DNA of 64,000 nucleotides from Amycolatopsis eburnea (GCF_003937945.1 NZ_RSEC01000060.1:434001-498000), one strand, 5' to 3'; shown: positions 52,946 to 62,028, counted from the first letter of the stretch. Notes: generated from the sequence alone by a model not told the origin. Numbers and translations: made by a program.

Positions 52946-53656
52946 TCACGGCGTGAGGGGCGCGGCGAGCAGCGCGGCCGCGGCGTCGCCGGTGACGCGC
53001 GGGTCGGGTCCAGTGCGCTTCCACAGCCGCAGCAGGAGATCGCGGGCGGGCGCTTCGACGGACGCGCCGCCGGCGGCCGGGCCGAGCGCGGGCGGCTCGC
53101 CGGGGTGCACGGTCCAGACGTCGCCGGTGTCGGTGGCGCGCAGGGAGACCGGGCCGGGCAGCTCGGGAACGGCGTGCCAGCGCGTGACGCGGGGCAGCAT
53201 CGCGCCGAGCACCTCGTCGACGCCGTCCGCGGCCACGGCCGGGTCGAGCACGTGGCCGCTGCCCGAGTCGGCGAGGTGGACGGCGGTTTCGTGCACCTGG
53301 CGGCGGAACCAGAACGCCTTGGTCTTTTCGGTGCCGCCGAAGTGCCAGCACGGGTCTTCGGGGGTGGCCCGCTCGAGGGCGTCGAGGAGCAGTTCGGCGC
53401 TTTCGGCGTACCAGGACGCCAGGTCGGCGCCGGGATCCGCTTCGAAGTCCTGCGGCCGCGGCTCCCCGGTGGTGACGACGGTGGCCGCCCAGCGGTGGAC
53501 GTTCCCGAGGTGCGTGCCGAGGTCGGCGAGCGTCCAGTCGCCGCAGTCGGGCACCTTCGCGGCGAGGTCGCCGGTGCGCAGGGCGTCGGCGAACGCGCCC
53601 GTGAGCTCCCGCAGCACGGGCAGGTAGTCGCGGGCGGGGAACGGCATCGTGGTCAT
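52946..53656 (-). CDS. maleylpyruvate isomerase-like, DinB-superfamily protein
   Basis: The 236-residue protein belongs to the actinobacterial TIGR03083/mycothiol-dependent maleylpyruvate isomerase-like group. It has VPDCGDWTLADLGTHLGNVHRWAA (metal-binding His), WHFGGTEKTKAFWFRRQVHETAVH (further His residues) and a C-terminal lipid/SCP2-like part. A thiol transferase using mycothiol is the family idea, but the substrate is unknown. It lies 55 bases beyond ndk and is probably independent of the downstream glycosidase gene. Confidence 0.82.
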   Translation of the reverse strand: MTTMPFPARDYLPVLRELTGAFADALRTGDLAAKVPDCGDWTLADLGTHLGNVHRWAATVVTTGEPRPQDFEADPGADLASWYAESAELLLDALERATPEDPCWHFGGTEKTKAFWFRRQVHETAVHLADSGSGHVLDPAVAADGVDEVLGAMLPRVTRWHAVPELPGPVSLRATDTGDVWTVHPGEPPALGPAAGGASVEAPARDLLLRLWKRTGPDPRVTGDAAAALLAAPLTP

Positions 53657-53711
53657 CGGCGCTCCGGGTGCGGAGAACCGGGGCCACGCGCGGGCGTGGC
53701 CCCGGTGTCGA

Positions 53712-54122
53712 TCACAGGTCGGGGAACCAGAGCTTCAGCTCGCGCTCGGCCGACTCCGGCGAGTCCGAGCCGTGCACCAGGTTGTACTGGGTCTCCAGCG
53801 CGAAGTCGCCGCGGATGGTGCCCGGGGTGGCCTTCTCGACCGGGTCGGTGCCACCGGCCAGCTGGCGGAACGCGGCGATCGCACGCGGGCCCTCGACGGC
53901 GAGCGCGACCAGCGGGCCCGACGTGATGAACTCCAGCAGCTCGCCGAAGAACGAACGCTCCTTGTGCTCGGCGTAGTGCTCCTCGGCCAGCGCCTGCGGC
54001 ACGGTCCGCAGTTCGACGGCGGCGAGCTTGAGGCCCTTGCGCTCGATCCGCGAGATGACCTCGCCGACGAGGCCGCGCGCGACGCCATCGGGCTTGACCA
54101 GGACCAGCGTGCGTTCAGTCAC
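53712..54122 (-). CDS. ndk: nucleoside-diphosphate kinase
   Basis: Ndk balances nucleoside triphosphates through a phosphohistidine. The 136-residue protein starts TERTLVLVKPDGVARGLVGEV and has the catalytic His117 in NLVHGSDS. In mycobacteria ndk lies directly beside rne and folC; here other genes separate them. The ATG is 95 bases from a mosaic intergenic repeat. Confidence 0.98.
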   Translation of the reverse strand: MTERTLVLVKPDGVARGLVGEVISRIERKGLKLAAVELRTVPQALAEEHYAEHKERSFFGELLEFITSGPLVALAVEGPRAIAAFRQLAGGTDPVEKATPGTIRGDFALETQYNLVHGSDSPESAERELKLWFPDL

Positions 54123-54216
54123 GACGGTGTTTCTCCTTGTTGCGGTTTGGGTCGGTGCGCGTGAGCGTAGCCGGAGCCGGTGCGGGGTCTCGGCGGAGGC
54201 CGGGCAAAGTCGCGGT

Positions 54217-54250
54217 CGCGTGGTCTGCCCGGCGTCGCGGGGATGTCGTG
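54217..54250 (+). repeat. intergenic repeat, unit A copy 2
   Basis: This 34-base module is the same as 46606-46639 except one base (GTCGCGG versus GCCGCGG). It runs directly into hairpin unit B. Just before it is CCGGGCAAAGTCGCG, near complement of the tail of copy 1. Confidence 0.7.
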
Positions 54251-54297
54251 AAAGGGTCGTTCATGTCGTCTGGCGAGGTGAACGACCCTTTCATGAC
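54245..54297. repeat. intergenic hairpin repeat, unit B copy 2
   Basis: Arms of 19 bases (54245-54263 and 54279-54297) pair with a single mismatch around a 15-base loop. It lies between ndk and the phoD gene and could also end transcription of phoD. Confidence 0.75.
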
Positions 54298-54319
54298 ATG
54301 TGGGCGCGCGCCGAGCCGG

Positions 54320-55858
54320 TCAGCGGCCCTGCGGGTGCAGCTTCTTGGACCACAGCGAAGCCCCCGTGGCGTCCCGCAGGTCCACCGTCAGGTCCCCGCT
54401 GACACCGTCCACGTTCAGCTCGCCGAAGTGCTGGAACCCGTCGATCGGCGCCGTGTTCGCCGCCGGCGGGGCGTGCACGAACACCGCCTCGGGGCCGAAC
54501 GTCGGGTCCAGCGCGTTGGGCCCGAACGCGCCCGCGTTCAGCGGTCCGGACACGAACTCCCAGAACGGGTCGAAGTCCTGGAAGGCCGCGCGGTCCGGGG
54601 AGTAGTGGTGCGCCGCGGTGTAGTGGACGTCCGCGGTCAGCCAGACGACGTTGCGGACGCGGCGGCGCTGGATCTCGCGCAGCACCCACGCCAGCTCGGT
54701 CTCGCGGCCGCCCGGGGCGCCCGGGAGGTTGTTCGCCACCGCTTCGATGTCCTTGCCGTCCGGGACGACCAGGCCGAGCGGCATGTCCGCCTGGACGATC
54801 TTCCACGTCGCCGTGCTGCGGCCGAGCGCGTCGGCCAGCCAGCGGGCCTGGCGGTCGCCGAGGATGTAGCCGGGCTTGGTCTGGTCCGCGGTGTTGGCGT
54901 TGCGGTAGGTCCGCATGTCCAGCACGAAGACCTCGACGCGCGAGCCGTAGGTGAAACTGCGGTACACGCGGCCGTCGACCGCCTGGCGCGAGTCGATCGG
55001 GTGCCACTCGTGGAAGGCCTGGTACGCCCGCGGCGCGAGGACGTCGGTGCGCTTCTCGGTGTAGGCCGGGTTGTCCAGGACCTCGCCCGGGTACCAGTTG
55101 TTCGAGACCTCGTGGTCGTCCCACTGGACGTACGAGGGCACCTGCGCCGCGAACCGGCGGAAGTTCTCGTCGAGGCGGTTGTACGCGTGCTGGCCGCGGA
55201 ACTCGTCCAGCGTCTCCGCGACCTTCGACTTCTCCGCCGTGACGACGTTGCGCCAGGTCCGGCCGCCGGGCAGGGACACGGTTTCGGTCAGCGGCCCGTC
55301 CGAGTACACCGTGTCGCCGCTGTGCAGGAACAGGTCGGGGTTGCGCGCGGCCATCGCCGAGAAGATCGTCATCCCGCCCAGGTCCGGGTTGATGCCCCAG
55401 TTCTGGCCGACGACGTCGCCGGACCAGACGATCCGGGTGTCGCGGCGGCCGAGCGGTGCCGTGGCGAACCGGCCGGTCAGCGGCTCGCTCGTGGCGCGCC
55501 CGTCGAGGGACTCCGCCGTGACGCGGTAGTGGTACTCGGTGCCGGGCCGCAGCGCGGCGACGCGAACCTGCCCGGTGCCGCCGGTGGCCGGCCCGGCGAG
55601 GGGGCCGGGCACCCGGCGGGCGTGCCGGAACGACGGGTCGCGCGCGACCTCGACCACGAGCCGCGACGGGCGGTCCGCGCGGGACCAGACGATCGCCGAG
55701 CCGGGGGTGACGTCGCCGGACTGGACGCCGTGGGTGAGCACGGGCCGGTCGCGGCGGACGAGCGGGACCGCGGCGAAGGCCGTCGACGGCAGCACGAGCG
55801 TGGCGGCGGCGCCGGTGAGACCGGCCTTGAGCAGGGTACGGCGGGAGTGGTGGGTCAT
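54320..55858 (-). CDS. phoD: alkaline phosphatase D (PhoD) family protein
   Basis: PhoD releases phosphate from phosphodiesters and monoesters outside the cell. The 512-residue protein has a twin-arginine signal (HSRRTLLKAG; cleavage near AFA), the N-terminal fibronectin-like PhoD_N domain, and the catalytic domain with HSGDTVYSDGP, WDDHEVSNNWYP and ADVHYTAAHHY metal-binding segments. Export through Tat fits its Fe/Ca site. A possible PHO box sits about 45 bases upstream. It is divergent from the penicillin acylase gene. Confidence 0.93.
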   Translation of the reverse strand: MTHHSRRTLLKAGLTGAAATLVLPSTAFAAVPLVRRDRPVLTHGVQSGDVTPGSAIVWSRADRPSRLVVEVARDPSFRHARRVPGPLAGPATGGTGQVRVAALRPGTEYHYRVTAESLDGRATSEPLTGRFATAPLGRRDTRIVWSGDVVGQNWGINPDLGGMTIFSAMAARNPDLFLHSGDTVYSDGPLTETVSLPGGRTWRNVVTAEKSKVAETLDEFRGQHAYNRLDENFRRFAAQVPSYVQWDDHEVSNNWYPGEVLDNPAYTEKRTDVLAPRAYQAFHEWHPIDSRQAVDGRVYRSFTYGSRVEVFVLDMRTYRNANTADQTKPGYILGDRQARWLADALGRSTATWKIVQADMPLGLVVPDGKDIEAVANNLPGAPGGRETELAWVLREIQRRRVRNVVWLTADVHYTAAHHYSPDRAAFQDFDPFWEFVSGPLNAGAFGPNALDPTFGPEAVFVHAPPAANTAPIDGFQHFGELNVDGVSGDLTVDLRDATGASLWSKKLHPQGR

Positions 55859-55885
55859 GCGCGGTTTCTATCCCGCCCCGGCCAA

Positions 55886-55908
55886 CGCGGGTTTGCGCGC
55901 GGGTGAAC
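55886..55908 (-). promoter_or_regulatory. possible PHO box upstream of phoD
   Basis: On the minus strand GTTCACCCGCG (55898-55908) fits the 11-base PhoP direct-repeat unit, and GCAAACCCGCG (55886-55896) matches it at 8 of 11 positions. The offset is 12 bases, not the usual 11. It lies 28-50 bases upstream of phoD. Confidence 0.4.
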
Positions 55909-55981
55909 GGATATCGGGGGTTTTCCCCATCCCCGGCCCCGCTCGCCGTCGGTAGCGTGGCGATCACGACAAGGGGGTCAG

Positions 55982-58330
55982 ATGAGACCATTCAGGAAAA
56001 CCCTGGCGGTTCTGACGGCGGCACTCACCATCACCACACTGGGGACGGCCGTCGCGGAAGCCGGCCAGGAGAAAGCCGTTCTCCGCTACACCGAACACGG
56101 CATCCCGCACATCGTCGCGAAGGACTTCGGCGGCCTCGGCTACGGGTACGGCTACGCGGCGGCGACCGACAACGTCTGCGAGCTCGCGAACATCTACCTG
56201 ACGGTGAGCGCGCAGCGGTCGAAGTACCTCGGCCCGGGCGGCGACGGCTACCCGTCGCTGTCCGAAGCGGCGAACAACCTGCACAGCGACCTGTTCTTCC
56301 AGCGGATCAACGATTCGGGGATCGTCGACCGGCTGGCCGCGCAGCCCGCGCCGCAGGGCCCGCGGCCCGAGGTCCGGCAGATCGTTTCCGGCTACGTCCG
56401 GGGCTTCAACGCCTACCTGGCGCGCACCGGCCGGGCCGGCATCACCGACCCGGCCTGCCGCGGCGCGGACTGGGTCCGGCCGATCACCGAGCAGGACTTC
56501 TACCGGCACTTCTACGCCATCGCGATCACCGGCGGCCAGGGCGTGGTCACCGAAAGCCTGTTCGCCGCGCCGCCGTCCGGGCCGGCACCGGCGCCGGGCA
56601 CCGCCGGCCAGCTGTCCGACCAGGTCCGCAAGGCGCTGGGCGGCGGCGGGCTGGGCAGCAACGGCATCGCGATCGGCGCGGACTCGACCGCGTCGGGCCG
56701 GGGCAGCGTGCTGCTCGGCAACCCGCACTACCCGTGGCAGGCCGGGCGCCGGTTCTGGCAGAGCCAGCTGACCATCCCGGGCCGCTTCGACGTCGCCGGC
56801 GCGAGCCTGCTCGGCATGCCGTTCGTCCAGATCGGGCACACCGCCGACGCGGCCTGGACGCACACGGTGTCCACACCGGTCACGTTCGGCCTCTTCGAGG
56901 TGCCGCTGCAGCCGGGCGACCCGACGACGTACCTGGTCGACGGCAAGCCCGAGAAGATGACCTCGGCCGACGTCACGGTCCAGGTGCGCCAGGCCGACGG
57001 CTCGGTGCAACCGGTCCGCCAGACGTTCTGGTCGACGCGCTACGGCCCGGTGCTGGCCGACTTCCAGGGCATTCCGCTGCCGTGGACGGCGAAATCGGCG
57101 TACGCGGTGCGCGACGCCAACGCGACGAACCTGCGCGGGCTGAACACGTGGTTCGAACTGGACCAGGCCCGCAGCACGACCGACATCGTGCGGGCGCTGA
57201 GCCGCACCCAGGGCGTGCCGTGGGTCAACACCATCGCCACCGACCGGGCGGGCAACGCGCTCTACGCCGACATCCAGGTCGTCCCGCACGTCACCGACGA
57301 GCTGGCGGAAGCGTGCAGCACCGTCACGGGCCGCGACACGTTCCAGCAGGTCGGACTGGCCATTTTGGACGGTTCGAAGTCGTCGTGCCAGTGGGGTTCC
57401 GACCCGGGCGCGATCGAGCCGGGCATCTTCGCGCCGTCGCGGCTGCCGCAGCAGCAACGCCGTGACTACGAGCTGAACGCCAACGACAGCGCCTGGCTGG
57501 CGAACGCGAAGGCGCCGATCACCGGCTACCCGCACATCGTCGGGGACATCGGCACGGAACGCTCGCCGCGCACGCGGGAAGCGTTGCTGACCGCCGAAAA
57601 GGGCGGCTTCACGACCGATTCGATGAAGAAGATGCTCTTCGCCGACCACAGCCTCCTCGCCGACCTCACGGCGGCGGACCTGGCGAAGCTGTGCGCGTCC
57701 TTCCCGGGCGGGCTGGCGCCGTCGTCGTCCGGCCCGGTGCCGGTCGGGCCCGCCTGCGACGCCCTGGCGAAGTGGGACCACACCTACTCGCTCGACAGCC
57801 GCGGTTCGCTGCTGTTCCAGCGGTTCGCCGCGCGGCTCGGGAACGTGGACCGGTTCACCGTGCCGTTCGCCCCGAAGGCGCCGTTGACCACGCCGAACAC
57901 GCTCAACGTGGCCAACGCGGACGTCCGGAAGGCGTTCGGCGACGCGCTCGTAGAACTGCGCACGGCCGGGCTGGCTCCCGACGCGCGCCTGCGGGACGGC
58001 CAGGCTGTCACCCGCAACGGCGAGCGCATCCCGATCCACGGCGCCCAGGGTTTCCTCGGCGTGCTCAACGTGATGACGACGGAATGGGACCCGGCGCGCG
58101 GCAACGTCGAGGTCGCGCACGGGTCGAGTTACATCCAGGTGGTCGGGTTCAGCGGGCACGGGTGCCCGGACTCGTCGACGTTGCTGACGTACTCGCAGTC
58201 GTCGAACCCGAAGTCGCCGTACTTCAGCGACCAGACGAAGCTCTACAGCCGCGGTGAATGGGTGAAGGAACGCTTCTGCGAAGCGGACATCCTGCGCTCC
58301 CCCGCGCTGCGGACCGTGGTGCTGCGCTGA
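55982..58330 (+). CDS. secreted penicillin acylase family (Ntn-hydrolase) protein
   Basis: The family cleaves amide side chains such as N-acyl homoserine lactones, lipopeptides or penicillins. The 782-residue precursor has a signal peptide (about 1-27), an alpha chain up to Gly225 and a beta chain starting at Ser226 in GSNGIAIG, the nucleophile exposed by self-cleavage. The beta chain shows LLGNPHYPW and TVSTPVTFGLF. The ATG follows AAGGGGG. The nearest look-alikes are actinobacterial aculeacin/AHL acylases. Substrate is unknown. Confidence 0.9.
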   Translation: MRPFRKTLAVLTAALTITTLGTAVAEAGQEKAVLRYTEHGIPHIVAKDFGGLGYGYGYAAATDNVCELANIYLTVSAQRSKYLGPGGDGYPSLSEAANNLHSDLFFQRINDSGIVDRLAAQPAPQGPRPEVRQIVSGYVRGFNAYLARTGRAGITDPACRGADWVRPITEQDFYRHFYAIAITGGQGVVTESLFAAPPSGPAPAPGTAGQLSDQVRKALGGGGLGSNGIAIGADSTASGRGSVLLGNPHYPWQAGRRFWQSQLTIPGRFDVAGASLLGMPFVQIGHTADAAWTHTVSTPVTFGLFEVPLQPGDPTTYLVDGKPEKMTSADVTVQVRQADGSVQPVRQTFWSTRYGPVLADFQGIPLPWTAKSAYAVRDANATNLRGLNTWFELDQARSTTDIVRALSRTQGVPWVNTIATDRAGNALYADIQVVPHVTDELAEACSTVTGRDTFQQVGLAILDGSKSSCQWGSDPGAIEPGIFAPSRLPQQQRRDYELNANDSAWLANAKAPITGYPHIVGDIGTERSPRTREALLTAEKGGFTTDSMKKMLFADHSLLADLTAADLAKLCASFPGGLAPSSSGPVPVGPACDALAKWDHTYSLDSRGSLLFQRFAARLGNVDRFTVPFAPKAPLTTPNTLNVANADVRKAFGDALVELRTAGLAPDARLRDGQAVTRNGERIPIHGAQGFLGVLNVMTTEWDPARGNVEVAHGSSYIQVVGFSGHGCPDSSTLLTYSQSSNPKSPYFSDQTKLYSRGEWVKERFCEADILRSPALRTVVLR

Positions 58331-58351
58331 GTTCCCGGCGGGGGCGGGCGC

Positions 58352-58921
58352 TCAGCCGCCCGTCTCCGCCGACAACGCGCGCAGGTCGGCGAAGGCCTCG
58401 TCGAGGTGTTCGTCCAGGCTGCGCGAGGATTCCTCGATCCACGCCCCGGCCGCGTGGTGGAACGTGATCCAGCCGACGTGCGCGGCCAGTTCGGCCAGCC
58501 GGTCGGTGACTCCCCGCGCCCGCAGCGCCGCCGCCAGGGCGTCGCCCATCGCCGCGGCCTTGGCCTGGTCGCGCTCCCGCAGCGCCGGGGTCGCCGCGAT
58601 GACCGCGAGCCGCGGTTCGGCGAACGGCCGGTTGCCCTCGATGATCCGCCCGGCCTTCCGGAAGGCGCGGATCAGGACTTCGAGCGGCGGCAGCCCGTCG
58701 GGCGCGTCGGCGACCGAAGCCGTCAGATCCGCGCGCAACGTGGCTTCGCCGTCGAAGAGCACTTCGCGCTTGTCCGGGAAGTGCCGGAAGAACGTGCGCT
58801 CGGTGACGCCGGCCCGTGCGGCGATCTCGGCCGTCGTGGTCTGGTCGAACCCGCGTTCCCGGTACAGCTCCAGCGCCGCCTGCTGGAGGCGGCGGCGCGC
58901 TTCTTCTCCGCTGCGTGGCAC
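58352..58921 (-). CDS. TetR-family transcriptional regulator
   Basis: The 189-residue protein has a helix-turn-helix in RGFDQTTTAEIAARAGVTERTFFRHFPDKREVL at residues about 20-53, and a C-terminal ligand domain. It is divergent from the SDR-type gene, with an inverted repeat in the gap. It probably represses both. It is not linked in direction with the acylase gene upstream, whose stop is 21 bases away. Confidence 0.9.
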   Translation of the reverse strand: MPRSGEEARRRLQQAALELYRERGFDQTTTAEIAARAGVTERTFFRHFPDKREVLFDGEATLRADLTASVADAPDGLPPLEVLIRAFRKAGRIIEGNRPFAEPRLAVIAATPALRERDQAKAAAMGDALAAALRARGVTDRLAELAAHVGWITFHHAAGAWIEESSRSLDEHLDEAFADLRALSAETGG

Positions 58922-58950
58922 GCTGTCAGCCTACCGGTAGCGACAGCGAC

Positions 58951-58980
58951 TGACACTACGCGGTACAGTTCGTAGCGTCA
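58951..58980. promoter_or_regulatory. probable TetR operator
   Basis: TGACACTACG (58951-58960) and CGTAGCGTCA (58971-58980) are inverted arms with one mismatch and a 10-base spacer. A further palindrome CTACCGGTAG lies at 58931-58940. Both are between the divergent TetR and SDR genes. Confidence 0.6.
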
Positions 58981-59009
58981 GTCACTGTCACTACCCGGGA
59001 GATGTCCCC

Positions 59010-59903
59010 ATGCACGTCTTCGTCACCGGCGGATCCGGCCTCACCGGACCCGCCGTCGTCACCGAGCTGATCGCGGCCGGCCACACCGTCACCGGCCTCG
59101 CCCGCTCGGACGTTTCCGCGGCCCGGCTCGAGTCGCTGGGCGCCACCCCGCACCCGGGCTCGCTGGAGGACCTCGACAGCCTGCGGACCGGCGCCGCGGC
59201 CGCCGACGCGGTGCTGCACATGGCCTTCGGCGGCGACTTCACCGACCTCGAGGACATGACCCGCCGCGACCGGACCGCGATCGAGGCGCTCGGCCAGGTC
59301 CTGGTGGGTTCGGGCAAGCCGTTCGTCAGCACGTCCGGCACGCTGGTCATGCCCGCCGGCCGGGAGAGCACCGAGCGGGACGAGCCGGACGCGGCCGGGC
59401 TCGCCGCCTTCCGGATCGCGGGCGAGCGGGCCTGCCTGGACTTCGCCGGGCAGGGCGTGCGCGCGAGCGTGGTCCGCCTCGCGCCCACCGTCCACGGTCC
59501 CGGTGACCAGGGCTTCATCGCCTGGCTCGTGGACACCGCGCGCAAGACCGGGCAGTCGGCCTACGTCGGCGACGGCACCAACCGCTGGCCCGCGGTGCAC
59601 CGGCTCGACGCGGCCGTCGTCTTCCGGCTGGCCCTGGAAGGCGCTCCGGCGGGCAGCGTGCTGCACGCGACCGCCGAGAACGTGCCGTTCCGGAGCATCG
59701 CGGAGACGGTCGGGCGCGGGCTCGGCCTGCCGGTGGTTTCGCTGACGCCGGACGAGGCCGCCGGGCACTTCGTCAGCCCGTTCATCGCCAAGGCCTACGG
59801 CACCGACGCGCCCGTCTCCAGCACGCTCACGCGGGAACTGCTCGGCTGGTCACCGCGCCACGCGTCGCTGCTCGACGACGTCGCGAACGGCGACTACCTG
59901 TAA
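59010..59903 (+). CDS. NAD-dependent epimerase/dehydratase-type SDR protein
   Basis: The 297-residue protein has the Rossmann start MHVFVTGGSGLTGPAVVTELIAAG and segments LVMPAGRE and VRLAPTVHGPGDQGF of extended SDRs. The catalytic Tyr-x3-Lys is not obvious, since the expected spot reads RIAGERACLDF, so activity is uncertain; some atypical SDRs reduce nitroalkenes or other compounds. It is likely controlled by the divergent TetR. Confidence 0.82.
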   Translation: MHVFVTGGSGLTGPAVVTELIAAGHTVTGLARSDVSAARLESLGATPHPGSLEDLDSLRTGAAAADAVLHMAFGGDFTDLEDMTRRDRTAIEALGQVLVGSGKPFVSTSGTLVMPAGRESTERDEPDAAGLAAFRIAGERACLDFAGQGVRASVVRLAPTVHGPGDQGFIAWLVDTARKTGQSAYVGDGTNRWPAVHRLDAAVVFRLALEGAPAGSVLHATAENVPFRSIAETVGRGLGLPVVSLTPDEAAGHFVSPFIAKAYGTDAPVSSTLTRELLGWSPRHASLLDDVANGDYL

Positions 59904-59907
59904 CGGA

Positions 59908-60303
59908 TCAGGGCTGGGGCTGCTGCTGGCTCGCCAGGGTGCCGGCCGCCATCCGGCGGGCGACGTCCTTGCGCAGCCACAGCAGCCACAGCCAGATCGC
60001 CAGGAAGATGACGCCCAGCACGGTGATCGCGGGCAGCCAGAACACCAGCGCGATCAGCACGACCTGCAGCGCGAGGATCAGCGGCACCGCCCACGGGCGC
60101 TTGACGAACCCGCAGGTCACGACCAGCAGGACGGCCACCGCGATGACGGTCCAGCCGGTGCCGGTGCTGATCCCGCCGCCGAGCTTGTTGACCACCGGGA
60201 GCGCGAGGGCGACCGTGATCGCCTCCATGATCAGCGTCCCCGACATCACGCCGCGGAAGCCCTTCATCGGGTCCTTCGGCTTGGGCGTCTCGTTCGAGGT
60301 CAC
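59908..60303 (-). CDS. DUF4233 membrane protein
   Basis: The 131-residue protein has four membrane helices and a lysine/proline-rich start (VTSNETPKPKDPMKGFRGVMSG). It follows folC with a GTGA overlap, the same as mycobacterial Rv2446c, and its function is unknown. Conserved pairing with folC suggests a link to folate or to transcription only. Confidence 0.87.
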   Translation of the reverse strand: MTSNETPKPKDPMKGFRGVMSGTLIMEAITVALALPVVNKLGGGISTGTGWTVIAVAVLLVVTCGFVKRPWAVPLILALQVVLIALVFWLPAITVLGVIFLAIWLWLLWLRKDVARRMAAGTLASQQQPQP

Positions 60304-61955
60304 GCCGGCTCCTTCCCGAACAGGGTGCGCGCCTCGCCGGCGGTGACCACCGAGCCGGTGACCAGCACGCCGCCGCCGGACAGCGGCTCCTCGGGGTCGT
60401 CGTTGGTCTCCACCAGCGCGATCGCCGTCTCGATCGCCGTCTCCAGGTCGGTCTCGGCGACCACCCGGTCCTCGCCGAATACTGAGATCGCCAGCTGGTT
60501 GAGCTCCTCCAGCGGCATCGAGCGCGGCGAGGAATTGCGGGTCACGACGACGTCGGACACCACCGGTTCGAGTGCGTCCAGGATGCCGTGGGCGTCCTTT
60601 TCGGCCATCACCCCGACCACCGCGACCAGGCGGCGGAAGGCGAACTCCTCGGCGACGGTCGCGGCCAGCGCGCGGGCGCCGTGCGGGTTGTGGGCCGCGT
60701 CGATCATCACCGCGGGGGCCGCGCGGACGCGCTCCAGCCGTCCCGGCGTCTCGACCTCGGCGAACGCCTCGCGCACGGCCTCGACGACCAGCTGCTTGTC
60801 CTTGCCCGCGCCGAAGAACGCCTCGACCGCGGCCAGCGCGAGCGCGGCGTTCGCGGCCTGGTGGGCGCCGTGCAGGGGCAGGAAGACGTCGTCGTAGACC
60901 CCGCCGAGGCCCTGGAGCTTCAGCAGCTGCCCGCCGACGGCGACCTCGCGCTCCAGCACGCCGAACTCGCTGCCGGCGCGCGCGACCGCGGCGTCGACCT
61001 CGACGGCGCGTTCCAGCAGCACCTTCAGGACCTCGGGGTCCTGCTCGGCGATGACGGCGACCGAGCCGGGCTTGATGATGCCCGCCTTCTCGCGCGCCGC
61101 GCTGACCGCGTCGGGCCCCAGGTACTCGACGTGGTCGAGGCCGATCGGGGTGATGACGGCGACGTCGGCGTCGGCGACGTTCGTGGCGTCCCAGGCGCCG
61201 CCCAGGCCCGCTTCGAGCACGGCGGCCTCGACCGGCGCGTCGGCGAACGCGGCGAACGCCATGCCGGTGAGGATCTCGAACTTGCTCATCGCGACGCCGT
61301 CCGCGGCGGCACCGTCCACCATGGACACGTACGGCGCGATGTCGTGCCACAGCTCGGCGTAGCGCGCGGCGGAGATCGGCTGCCCGTCGAGCGCGATCCG
61401 CTCGGTGACCAGCTGCAGGTGCGGGCTCGTGTACCGGCCGACGCGCAGTCCCATCCGGGTCAGCAGCGCGTCGATCATGCGGGCCGTGGAGCCCTTGCCG
61501 TTCGTGCCGGCGACGTGCAGCACCGGGTAACCCTTGTTGGGCTCGCCCAGGAGCTGCACCAGCGCGGCGATCCGGGCCAGCGACGGCTCGATCTTCGTCT
61601 CCGGCCAGCGCTGGTTCAGCTCGGCCTCGACGGCCAGCAGCTCGCGCCGCGCTTCGGGCCCGTCCGGGTCGCCGTACACCGCGGCTTCGCCCTGGTCGTC
61701 GAGCTCGTGCAGCTCGGCGTCCTCGGGCACGGTCAGGTCGGGCACCGGGCCGGTGGCGAGGTTGTCGCCCAGCTGGCCGACGCCGCCGATGCCGCCGCGC
61801 GCACCGCCGCCCGCCTCGAACGCGGTGTCGCGCACGTCCAGTTCGGGGTCGTGGTCGTCGGACTCCTCGTACCCCGACGTCCCCAGTTCGTCGACGCCCG
61901 CGAAGCTGTCCAGATCCGACAGGTCCGGCTTCCGACCTGTCTCATCCTGCGGCAC
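60300..61955 (-). CDS. folC: bifunctional folylpolyglutamate synthase/dihydrofolate synthase
   Basis: FolC adds glutamates to folates and makes dihydrofolate. The Mur-ligase fold shows the P-loop HVAGTNGKGSTARMI, the GRYTSPHLQLVTERI segment and IDAAHNPHG. At 551 residues it is about 100 longer than usual. The extra N-terminus (1-about 100) is acidic and Gly/Asp-rich and looks disordered. The first codon ATG 61955 is a fair choice, and a start nearer LLAVEAELNQRWPETKI is possible. valS, the usual neighbour, is not here. Confidence 0.94.
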   Translation of the reverse strand: MPQDETGRKPDLSDLDSFAGVDELGTSGYEESDDHDPELDVRDTAFEAGGGARGGIGGVGQLGDNLATGPVPDLTVPEDAELHELDDQGEAAVYGDPDGPEARRELLAVEAELNQRWPETKIEPSLARIAALVQLLGEPNKGYPVLHVAGTNGKGSTARMIDALLTRMGLRVGRYTSPHLQLVTERIALDGQPISAARYAELWHDIAPYVSMVDGAAADGVAMSKFEILTGMAFAAFADAPVEAAVLEAGLGGAWDATNVADADVAVITPIGLDHVEYLGPDAVSAAREKAGIIKPGSVAVIAEQDPEVLKVLLERAVEVDAAVARAGSEFGVLEREVAVGGQLLKLQGLGGVYDDVFLPLHGAHQAANAALALAAVEAFFGAGKDKQLVVEAVREAFAEVETPGRLERVRAAPAVMIDAAHNPHGARALAATVAEEFAFRRLVAVVGVMAEKDAHGILDALEPVVSDVVVTRNSSPRSMPLEELNQLAISVFGEDRVVAETDLETAIETAIALVETNDDPEEPLSGGGVLVTGSVVTAGEARTLFGKEPA

Positions 61956-62028
61956 TGACTCTCCTCCGGCCTGGGGTTTCGCGCTTGCCTTCCGAGTCTA
62001 CGTGCGTGGCGGGTGGCACTCTCGACGC

